DNA of 5,754 bases from Actinomycetota bacterium (GTDB lineage Bacteria; Actinomycetota; Actinomycetes; S36-B12; CAIYMF01). The notes beneath the pieces are model-generated. The model saw only the letters and a program-made list of their open reading frames with translations. It was not told the DNA's origin and made no database searches. Position numbers and translations under genes: made by a program. The DNA is taken from the NCBI GenBank assembly GCA_009699025.1, contig WLOZ01000146.1:1-5754 (forward strand). The letters run 5' to 3'. Of the stretch, positions 1 through 5,376 are shown piece by piece (the first letter of the stretch is position 1; every line of letters begins with the position of its first letter).

Positions 1-242
1 CTCGCGCAGGTTGTCTTGGTGCCGCCGCTGAGCGTGCAGTCCTCATTGACGACGGCACCCACGATGGCATCGGGCGCGAAGTGATCTGCCTCGAAGATGT
101 GCTGGTTCGTCGCGGTTGCCGATGCGCTCGCCGAGCCCGTCGGCGAGGCCGAGGTCGTGGTGCTGGTGGACTGCGAACTGCCACAGGCGGCAAGAAGCAC
201 GGCCACGCAGGCTGTGGCGCACAGCGGAAGTCGACGACTCAT
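1..242 (-). CDS. Secreted lipoprotein, N-terminal part (YHYH-domain-like), runs off left edge
   Basis: Eighty whole codons of a minus-strand gene are visible. The protein begins MSRRLPLC and has a short basic N-terminus, a hydrophobic stretch (about residues 7-19) and a lipobox LAAC with the lipidated cysteine at residue 20. A Ser/Thr/Ala-rich linker follows (about 21-46), typical of actinobacterial lipoproteins that stand off the membrane. The mature part then starts and includes the segment DCTLSGGTKTTC near residues 68-79. That Cys-TLSGGT-x-TTC pattern reminds me of YHYH-domain extracellular proteins, but the YHYH motif would lie beyond the window, so the family is tentative. The ATG at 242 is the only sensible start because an in-frame TGA lies just upstream. 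No strong Shine-Dalgarno site is seen. It is transcribed divergently from the TetR gene, from a promoter covered by two palindromes, so TetR repression is likely. Confidence 0.8.
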   Translation of the reverse strand, partial: MSRRLPLCATACVAVLLAACGSSQSTSTTTSASPTGSASASATATNQHIFEADHFAPDAIVGAVVNEDCTLSGGTKTTCA

Positions 243-269
243 TGGGCGCTCGTTTCGTCAAGAGATTGG

Positions 270-283
270 TTGGCAAGTGCCAA
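270..283. promoter_or_regulatory. Palindromic operator O1 (probable TetR-family site)
   Basis: TTGGCAAGTGCCAA is an inverted repeat with perfect 6-base arms (TTGGCA/TGCCAA) around a 2-base centre. It lies on the -10 box and probable start site of the lipoprotein promoter. A near copy lies exactly 28 bases downstream. The pairing next to a TetR gene strongly suggests its binding site; binding is inferred. Confidence 0.65.
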
Positions 284-311
284 TGTAGACAGATTCCTTG
301 GCATGTGTCAA
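282..311 (-). promoter_or_regulatory. Sigma-70-type promoter of the lipoprotein gene
   Basis: Read on the minus strand, a perfect -35 element TTGACA (311 to 306) is followed after 18 bases by TACATT (287 to 282), which fits the actinobacterial -10 pattern TANNNT. Transcription would start near 275, giving a leader of about 33 bases before the ATG at 242. Both promoter boxes overlap the palindromic operators, so a bound repressor would block RNA polymerase. Confidence 0.65.
298..311. promoter_or_regulatory. Palindromic operator O2 (second copy)
   Basis: TTGGCATGTGTCAA matches O1 at 12 of 14 positions and sits 28 bases away, close to 2.7 helical turns. It covers the -35 box of the lipoprotein promoter and lies just before the tetR ATG at 321. 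One regulator could therefore repress both the lipoprotein and itself. A further inverted repeat, GTCAA-CCT-TTGAC (307-319), overlaps its right arm. Confidence 0.6.
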
Positions 312-320
312 CCTTTGACC

Positions 321-938
321 ATGACCGCCCGAGGCCGCCCGCCGCTACTCAGCGATGAGGTCATCCTCGAGAAGGCTCTCGCAGCGTTCGCGGCGAGCGG
401 CTACGCCGCGATGTCGGTACGAGGCCTCAACGCCGAGCTGGGGCTCAGCCACGAGACCGTCTCGAAGCGGTTCGGCCCCAAAAGCGAGCTGTTCCGTGCG
501 TCTGTGGGCCGTGGCGTCGACCTATTCATCGCTGACTTCGATCACGAGATTTCCAAGTGTGCGGCCACCACTGATCTCGGTCGACTGCGAGCCACGGTGC
601 GCGGCTTCATGGTGGCCAGCTCGCGCCACCCGGCGCTGGGGGACCTTCTTCACCACGAGGCCATCGATGAGGCCCAGCGCATGGTGATCGTCGGTGAGAC
701 GGGCCTCGGCGAGCGATTCGTGGAGACCGTCGTGCTGCTGAGGCAACTTCACGAAGCCGGCATCATCCGCGACACGAGGATTCGAGAGCTGTGGTTTCTC
801 GCCCAAGGCGCGGTGGCGCCCCTTCACTTCGAGGCCCTCTCGCACATGTTCGACCTGTTCGACGGCCCGGTCGATGCCGATGAGCTCATCGATCGATCGA
901 CCGACACCCTCATGCGCAGCATGCTGCCCTCCACGTAG
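321..938 (+). CDS. TetR/AcrR-family transcriptional regulator
   Basis: This is a 205-residue protein, the usual size for the family. It begins MTARGRPPLL, with the short basic RGRP arm often seen before TetR DNA-binding domains. The N-terminal helical domain follows (about residues 10-60), with the helix-turn-helix around 33-52 (VRGLNAELGLSHETVSKRF) and the family-typical F-x-x-K-x-x-L-F after it. The rest is a helical ligand-binding and dimerisation domain (about 65-205) with no recognisable ligand signature. I chose ATG 321; the in-frame ATG at 303 falls inside operator O2. Neither start has a Shine-Dalgarno site, so the transcript may be leaderless. The gene is divergent from the lipoprotein and most likely represses that gene and itself through the 14-bp palindromes. 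It faces the downstream operon but is about 270 bases from it and is probably a separate unit. Confidence 0.9.
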   Translation: MTARGRPPLLSDEVILEKALAAFAASGYAAMSVRGLNAELGLSHETVSKRFGPKSELFRASVGRGVDLFIADFDHEISKCAATTDLGRLRATVRGFMVASSRHPALGDLLHHEAIDEAQRMVIVGETGLGERFVETVVLLRQLHEAGIIRDTRIRELWFLAQGAVAPLHFEALSHMFDLFDGPVDADELIDRSTDTLMRSMLPST

Positions 939-965
939 TCGGTACTCCTGCACGACTCACGTCAC

Positions 966-1004
966 TGGTGTGGATTCTCGCCGGTCCGGCTAGTCCCCAC
1001 GCCA
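966..1004 (+). terminator. Stem-loop after tetR, candidate terminator
   Basis: TGGTGTGG (966-973) pairs with CCACGCCA (997-1004) over 8 bases including one G-U pair. A small GC-rich palindrome, GCCGG-T-CCGGC, lies inside the loop. It starts 28 bases after the tetR stop. No T-run follows, so it could only be one of the T-less terminators proposed for actinobacteria. Confidence 0.35.
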
Positions 1005-1015
1005 CCGACCAACAG

Positions 1016-1062
1016 CGCTCTCTAGAGTCCCGTGATAGATTCGGGTCTTGCGCAAGAGAGCG
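1016..1062. promoter_or_regulatory. Nested inverted repeats ahead of the operon
   Basis: An outer perfect 8-base inverted repeat, CGCTCTCT (1016-1023) and AGAGAGCG (1055-1062), encloses a second arm pair, CCCG (1029-1032) and CGGG (1042-1045). The right side contains a perfect 12-bp palindrome TCTTGCGCAAGA (1046-1057), and the left an 8-bp palindrome CTCTAGAG (1020-1027). The two palindrome centres are 28 bases apart. This may be an operator or an RNA structure in the operon control region, or an extra terminator for tetR; the sequence does not decide between them. No T-run follows. Confidence 0.4.
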
Positions 1063-1204
1063 ACCTGTTAGCACCCAAGAGCCCCACCCGCACTGAATTT
1101 AGTGGCCAACTTATGCCCAACACATGCATGACAGAATCGTCAACCGGACGACGCCACGACGGAGGTGTTAGCCGGTGAGGCGAACCACAATGAGGAGTGA
1201 GCTA
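1063..1204 (+). promoter_or_regulatory. Presumed promoter and leader region of the operon
   Basis: Non-coding sequence between the nested repeats and the first operon start. It is locally more AT-rich around 1090-1140, as expected for a promoter, but I cannot point to a convincing -35/-10 pair. Three Shine-Dalgarno-like stretches occur near its end: GGAGG (1161-1165), GGTGAGG (1174-1180) and GAGGAG (1192-1197). The last is best placed, 7 bases before GTG 1205. Confidence 0.3.
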
Positions 1205-1339
1205 GTGTCCACCGACATCTCCTGCCGCGGAGATACCGACACCGGCGCTACGCGCGGGCATCTAGCCGGCCAGCTCGACAATGGTGGCCGATTCGCATCA
1301 TCGCCCAGCGCGTCGCCGAGTAGTCGCCACCATGACTGA
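1205..1339 (+). CDS. Small 44-residue protein, first gene of the operon
   Basis: This short hydrophilic protein begins with GTG and reads (M)STDISCRGDTDTGATRGHL and onward, with a middle section GHLAGQLDNGGRF and a Ser/Pro-rich end before RHHD. Support for coding: a strong Shine-Dalgarno site GAGGAG (1192-1197) with 7-base spacing; mostly G or C third positions, like the neighbouring genes; and a stop codon that overlaps the start of the next gene as ATGACTGA (8 bases), the classic arrangement for translational coupling. In-frame alternatives at GTG 1175 (SD GGAGG, 9 bases away, 54 residues) and ATG 1190 are possible. No membrane segment or known domain is seen. It may act as a leader peptide that opens translation of the membrane protein, or be a small subunit. 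Confidence 0.55.
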   Translation: MSTDISCRGDTDTGATRGHLAGQLDNGGRFASSPSASPSSRHHD

Positions 1340-2915
1340 CAACGTCGAACCGGATCCCTGGGGCTTCACAGCGAAACCTAAGGCCGACACAGCCTCCGGC
1401 GACAACGTCGAACCCGATCCCCGGGGCTTCATAGCGCCGCCCAAGGTAGTCGCTGCCTCCAGCGACGGGGCCGAAGAGGATCCCTGGGCCTTCATGGCAC
1501 CACGCAAGGCCGAATCTGCCTCCGGCGACAGGGCAGCACCAGTTCCGGCACGCCCCATCGAGAAGCGCGAGGCCGGCGAATTCCGCGCTCAGATGGTGAC
1601 AGTCTCGCTCAAGCGTCGCGCTTGGCCCATGGCTGTGGCCTTGGTAGCTATCTTCTTCGCGGGCTTCATCACCGAGGTGGTGGCGGCCAGTGAGATGATC
1701 TCGCTGGCCGGAACCGGAGTGCTGCTCATCATGTACCCGCTGGGCGGCCTAGGGCTCATTATGCTCGGACTCTTGCAGTTCCGTCTCGTCGATGGTGCGG
1801 CGCGGCTGCGTGTCATCCGCTATGCATCGCTCACGTATGCGCTCCTGTTCGGAGTGGCACTGTCGTGCCTCATAGGTGGGGTCGTGCCAATCATCGCCAC
1901 CGGAGTCATCTGGATCCTGGCTGACCAGCTCAACTACCTGATGCCCCTGCTCATCTGGAGCTTGGCCGGGGACGAGTTCAACGTGGCAGAGGGCCGGAAG
2001 ATCTTCGGGTGGCTCGTGGCCTGGACCTATCTCGGACAATTGTCGGGGCTAGCCGTCGCCCTCGTGACACCAGTCCTGTTCAGCAACTTCAATATCAAGC
2101 TCACGAATCTCCTCCTAATCGTGCCTGTCGTCTGCGTGGTCATCGGGCTGTGGCTGCCCCGTGCGATGCGGGGCAGATCGTCTGCTGGCGAAGCCACCCG
2201 CCGAGAGGGCTATGGCGACTCCCTCAAGTCGGCGGCCGAATTCATCAACGGGGTCCCGGTCTGGCGGTCGCTGGTGGCGGCCTCAACACTGACCTTCATC
2301 GCGGGCAGCACGGTGATCTTGGGCTACAGCGTCGGGGTCGGTGAAATCGTCGGACGCGACGCTGCAACCCTTCAAATGATTTTCGCAGCCACCTGGCTCG
2401 GAGCCCTCAGTACCTGTTGGGCGATTCAGCACTTCCTTGCCGAGCGCATCGCGGAAAAGTGGGATGTCCAAGGCACCCTGTTCATCCTGCCGGTGGCAAC
2501 CATTGCTGCCGCAGTGGTGTTGACCCTCGGCTTGGGGATCTCGTCGCTCGCTTTGCTGGTCGCCGCCATTGTCATGTGGCGACTGCCTCGCTGGAGCCTT
2601 GATGAAAACGCCCGACGCGGGGCACTCTCGCTCGTGCCCGATGAGCGTCGTACGAGGGTGTCGTTCATCGTCAACCTGATGCCGGTGGCCGTCGGACTCG
2701 TCATGTCAGCACCAGTAATGATTATAGGAATCACCCTCAATCGCCTGTGGATATCCGGTATCGTCGCGGCAATAATCGGAGTGGCTGGAGCCTTCTTCTC
2801 TTGGAAGGTTGTAAAGGGCTGGGAGGACAGTCTTACCAACTGGCGACTCCGTCGGAAGAAGCAAAACCGCACGATGGGCCTCGACATTAATACCACTCAC
2901 GGTCGCATCCAGTAG
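1332..2915 (+). CDS. Twelve-helix membrane protein, MFS/NTT-like, with N-terminal 21-residue repeats
   Basis: This is a 527-residue polytopic membrane protein. Residues 3-65 are three tandem 21-residue repeats and 66-97 a charged linker, both probably cytoplasmic. About twelve hydrophobic helices follow, roughly at 98-119, 126-148, 164-181, 184-207, 226-250, 258-275, 314-335, 346-366, 381-401, 402-417, 443-466 and 470-490, with a longer hydrophilic loop (276-312) in the middle and a basic tail (500-527). The 6+6 layout fits the MFS fold. The stretch LLIWSLAGDEFNVAEGRKIFG (starting near 206) and the later LSLVPDERRTRV (432-443) resemble conserved positions of the ATP/ADP translocase (NTT/TLC) group as I remember it, so an NTT-like relative is my best guess. 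Substrate is unknown, and a receptor role is possible. ATG 1332 is preferred over ATG 1281 because of the coupling overlap and the lack of a ribosome site at 1281. Confidence 0.75.
   Translation: MTDNVEPDPWGFTAKPKADTASGDNVEPDPRGFIAPPKVVAASSDGAEEDPWAFMAPRKAESASGDRAAPVPARPIEKREAGEFRAQMVTVSLKRRAWPMAVALVAIFFAGFITEVVAASEMISLAGTGVLLIMYPLGGLGLIMLGLLQFRLVDGAARLRVIRYASLTYALLFGVALSCLIGGVVPIIATGVIWILADQLNYLMPLLIWSLAGDEFNVAEGRKIFGWLVAWTYLGQLSGLAVALVTPVLFSNFNIKLTNLLLIVPVVCVVIGLWLPRAMRGRSSAGEATRREGYGDSLKSAAEFINGVPVWRSLVAASTLTFIAGSTVILGYSVGVGEIVGRDAATLQMIFAATWLGALSTCWAIQHFLAERIAEKWDVQGTLFILPVATIAAAVVLTLGLGISSLALLVAAIVMWRLPRWSLDENARRGALSLVPDERRTRVSFIVNLMPVAVGLVMSAPVMIIGITLNRLWISGIVAAIIGVAGAFFSWKVVKGWEDSLTNWRLRRKKQNRTMGLDINTTHGRIQ
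1338..1526 (+). repeat. Three tandem 63-base repeats coding for 21-residue units
   Basis: Units lie at 1338-1400, 1401-1463 and 1464-1526, all in frame. The protein pattern is D-x-x-x-x-D-P-[WR]-x-F-x-A-x-[PR]-K, followed by a small-residue stretch ending A-S-[GS]. Units 1 and 2 are closest (both start DNVEPDP, then GF). Unit 3 keeps the DPW-x-F core but has drifted. A partial fourth start (Asp 66) follows. Confidence 0.85.
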
Positions 2916-2935
2916 AGAGAGCATGAGGACACTCA

Positions 2936-4006
2936 GTGACAACGCAACCAGTCGCCGAAATTGAACAGACCGTCCCCGAATCAGCAAAGACGAAGGTGAG
3001 AAACGGCATCTACATCTCCCTGCGGGTCAAGGTCATAGGAACCTTCGTGGCGCTGTTCACGATCGTCTTTGTCGTTGTCTCCTTCTGGGTTGTGCAGTTC
3101 GCGTCTCAAGCAGCACTCGATCAACTCGGACAGCAGTTGCGTGGCCAGGTTGAACGATCTGCCACGACGATCGACGGAGCAGCATTCGCCGAACTCGTCG
3201 CAACCGTGCCCGCCGTGCCCGACCCGGCCGACAAGTCGGGGTTTGGCTACCCAGACAGCCAGTTGTATCGGGACTTGGCGAAGCGTTTCTACAACATCTA
3301 CCAGGTCGTAGACTCTGGTACCTACTCGTGGTTCAAGGACCCCAAGGACGGCCTCCTCTACACGGCCGTGTCCTCGGGCTATTACCGATCTCCCCAAACT
3401 GGGTACCACTACAAAATTCCGTTGAGCAACGTGACCGAAACGTCGACGTACAATCTCATGGCGCAGGGCCTAACTCAGACCACCGAGGAGCCCGCGTACA
3501 CCGACGCCTACGGATCGTGGATGTCGGTGTACGCCCCGATTCTCGACGCTAACGGGCAGTCTGTAGGGGGCATCGGGCAGGACATCTCACTTGAGTACGT
3601 GTCGGAGGTTCGCGCCAAGGCCGTCCGTCAGGTGCTGCCGGTGCTCCTTGGCATCTACATCATCCTCGTCGTCCTAGTGTGGCTGGTCGCCACACGAATC
3701 GTTCGTCCCATTCGCAAGTTGACGAAGGAATCGGCCCGTATCGCTGATGGTGACTACAACCTTGATCTCCATGAGATCACCGGTTCGCGCTACAAGGACG
3801 AGATCACAACGCTGGCTGAAACTTTCCAGATCATGTCGCACAAGGTCGCCGAGCGTGAGCGAACCCTGCAGGTCGAGGTCAAGCGACTCACAGTCGAGAT
3901 CAACTCGACCAAGCGAGCTGAGTCGGTCGCAGCCATCGTCGACAGTGAGGGGTTCACAGAACTCGCGGAGCGGGCCGCCGAGATGCGCAGAAGGAGTCGA
4001 GAGTAG
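2936..4006 (+). CDS. Membrane sensor with Cache-like extracellular domain and HAMP, no output domain
   Basis: This 356-residue protein starts at GTG 2936, with Shine-Dalgarno GAGGA (2925-2929) at 6-base spacing and only 20 bases after the previous stop. Order: cytoplasmic N-terminus (1-31), membrane helix 1 (about 32-55), extracellular domain (56-231), helix 2 (233-254), HAMP domain (about 253-306, with RPIRKLT, ARIADGDY and DEITTLAETF) and a helical, probably coiled-coil end (307-356). The extracellular end, YGSWMSVYAPILDANGQSVG then GIGQDIS, is the wording typical of Cache/PAS-like ligand sensors in kinases and cyclases. There is no kinase, cyclase, GGDEF, phosphatase or chemotaxis-signalling domain; the protein stops after the short tail LTVEINSTKRAESVAAIVDS and onward. 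The signal must therefore pass to a partner, most likely encoded in this operon. Ligand unknown. Confidence 0.85.
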   Translation: MTTQPVAEIEQTVPESAKTKVRNGIYISLRVKVIGTFVALFTIVFVVVSFWVVQFASQAALDQLGQQLRGQVERSATTIDGAAFAELVATVPAVPDPADKSGFGYPDSQLYRDLAKRFYNIYQVVDSGTYSWFKDPKDGLLYTAVSSGYYRSPQTGYHYKIPLSNVTETSTYNLMAQGLTQTTEEPAYTDAYGSWMSVYAPILDANGQSVGGIGQDISLEYVSEVRAKAVRQVLPVLLGIYIILVVLVWLVATRIVRPIRKLTKESARIADGDYNLDLHEITGSRYKDEITTLAETFQIMSHKVAERERTLQVEVKRLTVEINSTKRAESVAAIVDSEGFTELAERAAEMRRRSRE

Positions 4007-4008
4007 GA

Positions 4009-4722
4009 GTGAAGTGGTCGCTGCCCGATGACGTGACACCGTTGGGAGACGGCGGGCTTGGTTTCGTTGACGTGCTTCCAGGCGCGACACGAGAGGCGCT
4101 CGCGCAACTCTCTTCGATTCACATCGAACACTTTGGCGACCTATACGCGGAAGCGACGCAGGACTTCCAGAGGGCCTGGAGCGGCGGTTCAGCGGCAGCC
4201 CGCATCATTGAGCACCAGTGGCTGCTGGTGCTCAATGGTGTGCCGTGCGGCGAGCTAGTATTCGCCACCAACTTGGCGCGCAGGACGGTGAGCAGGCACT
4301 TTACGAGCGTCCGGAAGGAGTTCCGGCCGTTGATGCCGGATCGATGGATTCCGTCCATCACGCGCGCTGTCTCGGATTTCTGCATCTCTGAAGCGTCTGC
4401 CCAAGGGGTTGAGCTTCTGGGCATGATGAGTGAGATCACCCCCAAGCACGCGGCAGGATGGCGCAAGTTCGGCCTGTATCAGCCAGATATTGGTTTCTCC
4501 GAACCCCTACATGGAAACTACTGGCGTGACTTTGGAGAACTGCAGTTTGCGCCCATGCTGGCAAACATCCTGCCGTTCCCACCAGGGCGTGCTGCCGGCT
4601 TGGGAGTGATAGCTGAAGCCGGTGTGCGCGCATTCCTTCTTGACTACTACACAATCCCAGAGACGGATCCCACCTTTCTAGGAATAATCGATCGCTGCCG
4701 GAGCCTGCCCCCGGCGTGGTAG
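4009..4722 (+). CDS. Cytoplasmic protein with GNAT-acetyltransferase-like layout, last gene of the operon
   Basis: This is a 237-residue soluble protein with no signal peptide or membrane helix. GTG 4009 lies 2 bases after the sensor stop, with AAGGAG (3991-3996) 12 bases upstream, so it is co-translated. The predicted order resembles the GNAT fold: N-terminal helices (about 26-57), a beta pair WLLVLNGVPCGELVFATNL (71-89), a further strand and linker (93-108), a helix (113-132), a strand VELLGMMSEI (134-143) and then HAAGWRKFGLYQ (147-158), which looks like the GNAT motif B region where a residue precedes 'lYeklGF'. The usual acetyl-CoA loop (Q/R-x-x-G-x-G/A) is not visible; KEFRPLMPDRW (103-113) sits there instead. 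It may be a degenerate acetyltransferase, bind another ligand or be the sensor's output partner. The tail 180-237 matches nothing I know. Confidence 0.7.
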   Translation: MKWSLPDDVTPLGDGGLGFVDVLPGATREALAQLSSIHIEHFGDLYAEATQDFQRAWSGGSAAARIIEHQWLLVLNGVPCGELVFATNLARRTVSRHFTSVRKEFRPLMPDRWIPSITRAVSDFCISEASAQGVELLGMMSEITPKHAAGWRKFGLYQPDIGFSEPLHGNYWRDFGELQFAPMLANILPFPPGRAAGLGVIAEAGVRAFLLDYYTIPETDPTFLGIIDRCRSLPPAW

Positions 4723-4887
4723 CGGTAGAGCTAGGCCTTTGCTCCGAATAGGAGTAGCACCAGCAGTCATCCAGGTGGCATCTATCGAGCCCACTCGAAG
4801 CTCGGCTAGCGAGCGGGCCTCTGGTGCACGGTGTCCTCGAGTCAGACTGAGGCCAGCCGGTGTTCCAGAGACGTGCCGTGAGGGGCC

Positions 4888-4906
4888 GCAACGAGGTGGT
4901 CGTTGC
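4888..4906. terminator. Perfect 7-bp stem-loop, possible terminator of the operon
   Basis: GCAACGA and TCGTTGC pair perfectly around a 5-base loop GGTGG. It lies 165 bases after the last operon stop. With no T-run on either side it may only be a processing or stability structure. Confidence 0.3.
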
Positions 4907-4960
4907 CGCACTCGTCTCCGGACGTTCTACCGCGGTCTAAGACAGTTGAGCCTTCGCTTC

Positions 4961-5026
4961 TGAAGTGAGGCACCGAGTGCCAGAGTCGGCACCTCATTTC
5001 ACTACTGATGAGGCGTGCCGATTCTG
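4961..5026. other. Two strong, mutually exclusive hairpins
   Basis: Hairpin B (4981-5026): CAGAGTCGGCACCTCAT (4981-4997) pairs with the bases 5008-5026 for 17 pairs, interrupted by one G-U pair and a 2-base bulge (5013-5014), with a 10-base loop. Hairpin A: TGAAGTGAGG (4961-4970) pairs with CCTCATTTCA (4992-5001), then CCGA (4973-4976) with TCGG (4986-4989). A small third option, GGCAC-CGA-GTGCC, spans 4969-4981. A and B share 4986-5000, so only one can form. No T-run follows on either strand. It could be a bidirectional terminator, a switching RNA or a small palindromic element. Confidence 0.5.
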
Positions 5027-5325
5027 AGGCTGGCTGAGGCTCGACGTAGATAGTGGGGCTAGGGGTTGGCCATCGGCTCGCCCGTCTATTCGACCTACTT
5101 TGTTGCCCTGGGACAACGATGAGCTGACGAATGTTGCCGCAGTGTCTGACGTATCCCTTGGCGAGGCAGGATTTGTTGCTTCGGGCCGTGCAAGTCCCCG
5201 GAACACCCTTCCGCCGGGCGCCCACTGGCTCAATGACGAAGACGAAGACGACAACCACGTCACTATCGAGGGGGACGGACTCCGGAGCGCAGGCCCTCAG
5301 AGACCTTAGGCGCAGTATCGGAGCC

Positions 5326-5372
5326 GGCGAGTCTCAGAATACTCGCGGAATGTCTCAGAATCGAGACTCGTC
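5326..5372 (-). terminator. Nested inverted repeats just after dnaB, probable terminator
   Basis: CGAGTCTC (5328-5335) and GAGACTCG (5363-5370) form a perfect 8-base inverted repeat, with two more possible pairs outside. A direct repeat GTCTCAGAAT occurs at 5331-5340 and 5352-5361. Smaller alternative hairpins, CGAGT/ACTCG (5328-5345) and GTCTC/GAGAC (5352-5367), use the same arms. On the minus strand the structure begins about 5 bases after the dnaB stop, where a terminator is expected, but it lacks a T-tract. Confidence 0.45.
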
Positions 5373-5376
5373 ATCA

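Larger units (their letters stand above)
4723..5376. other. Non-coding convergent region with several stem-loops
   Basis: These 654 bases separate the operon end from the dnaB stop on the other strand. Open frames here are short, lack ribosome sites and do not look like proteins. The best of them is a 69-residue acidic frame from TTG 5100 to 5309 containing NDEDEDDN, with no Shine-Dalgarno site and no known relative. Structured elements are GCTCG-GCTAG-CGAGC (4799-4813), GCAACGA/TCGTTGC (4888-4906), a long hairpin near 4961-5026 and repeats near dnaB (5326-5372). The region could hold bidirectional terminators, an unknown small RNA or decayed mobile DNA; no transposase remnant was recognised. 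Confidence 0.5.

Noticed and set aside
81..320. Long N-terminal extension of the TetR frame
   Set aside because: The extension is Arg/Ala-rich, unlike any TetR, and overlaps the lipoprotein gene and its promoter. ATG 321 gives the normal family length.
522..953. 143-residue minus-strand frame inside tetR
   Set aside because: It is a shadow of the TetR gene in a high-GC region; it has no domain and no ribosome site.
1016..1062. Remnant tRNA or attachment site
   Set aside because: It has only stem-like arms; no anticodon arm, T-loop sequence or CCA end can be placed.
1281..1331. Earlier ATG start for the membrane protein, adding 17 residues
   Set aside because: It has no ribosome site, and the added residues are Arg/His-rich, unlike the repeats. 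ATG 1332 overlaps the upstream stop. It cannot be fully excluded.
1338..1526. Repeat array as a CRISPR
   Set aside because: The repeats are contiguous 63-base units without spacers and are in frame with the protein, so they are coding repeats.
2915..4009. Sensor truncated by a frameshift that removed an output domain
   Set aside because: The next gene has its own start and ribosome site 2 bases later, and its product shows no kinase or cyclase features in any frame.
4842..5258. 138-residue minus-strand frame in the convergent region
   Set aside because: The composition is rich in Ser and Arg with no domain-like pattern, and it runs across the strong hairpins. No start signal is seen.
5100..5309. 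69-residue acidic frame starting with TTG
   Set aside because: It has no Shine-Dalgarno site, a weak start codon and no known relative; its acidic stretch comes from a short GACGAA repeat in the DNA. Kept only as a remote possibility.
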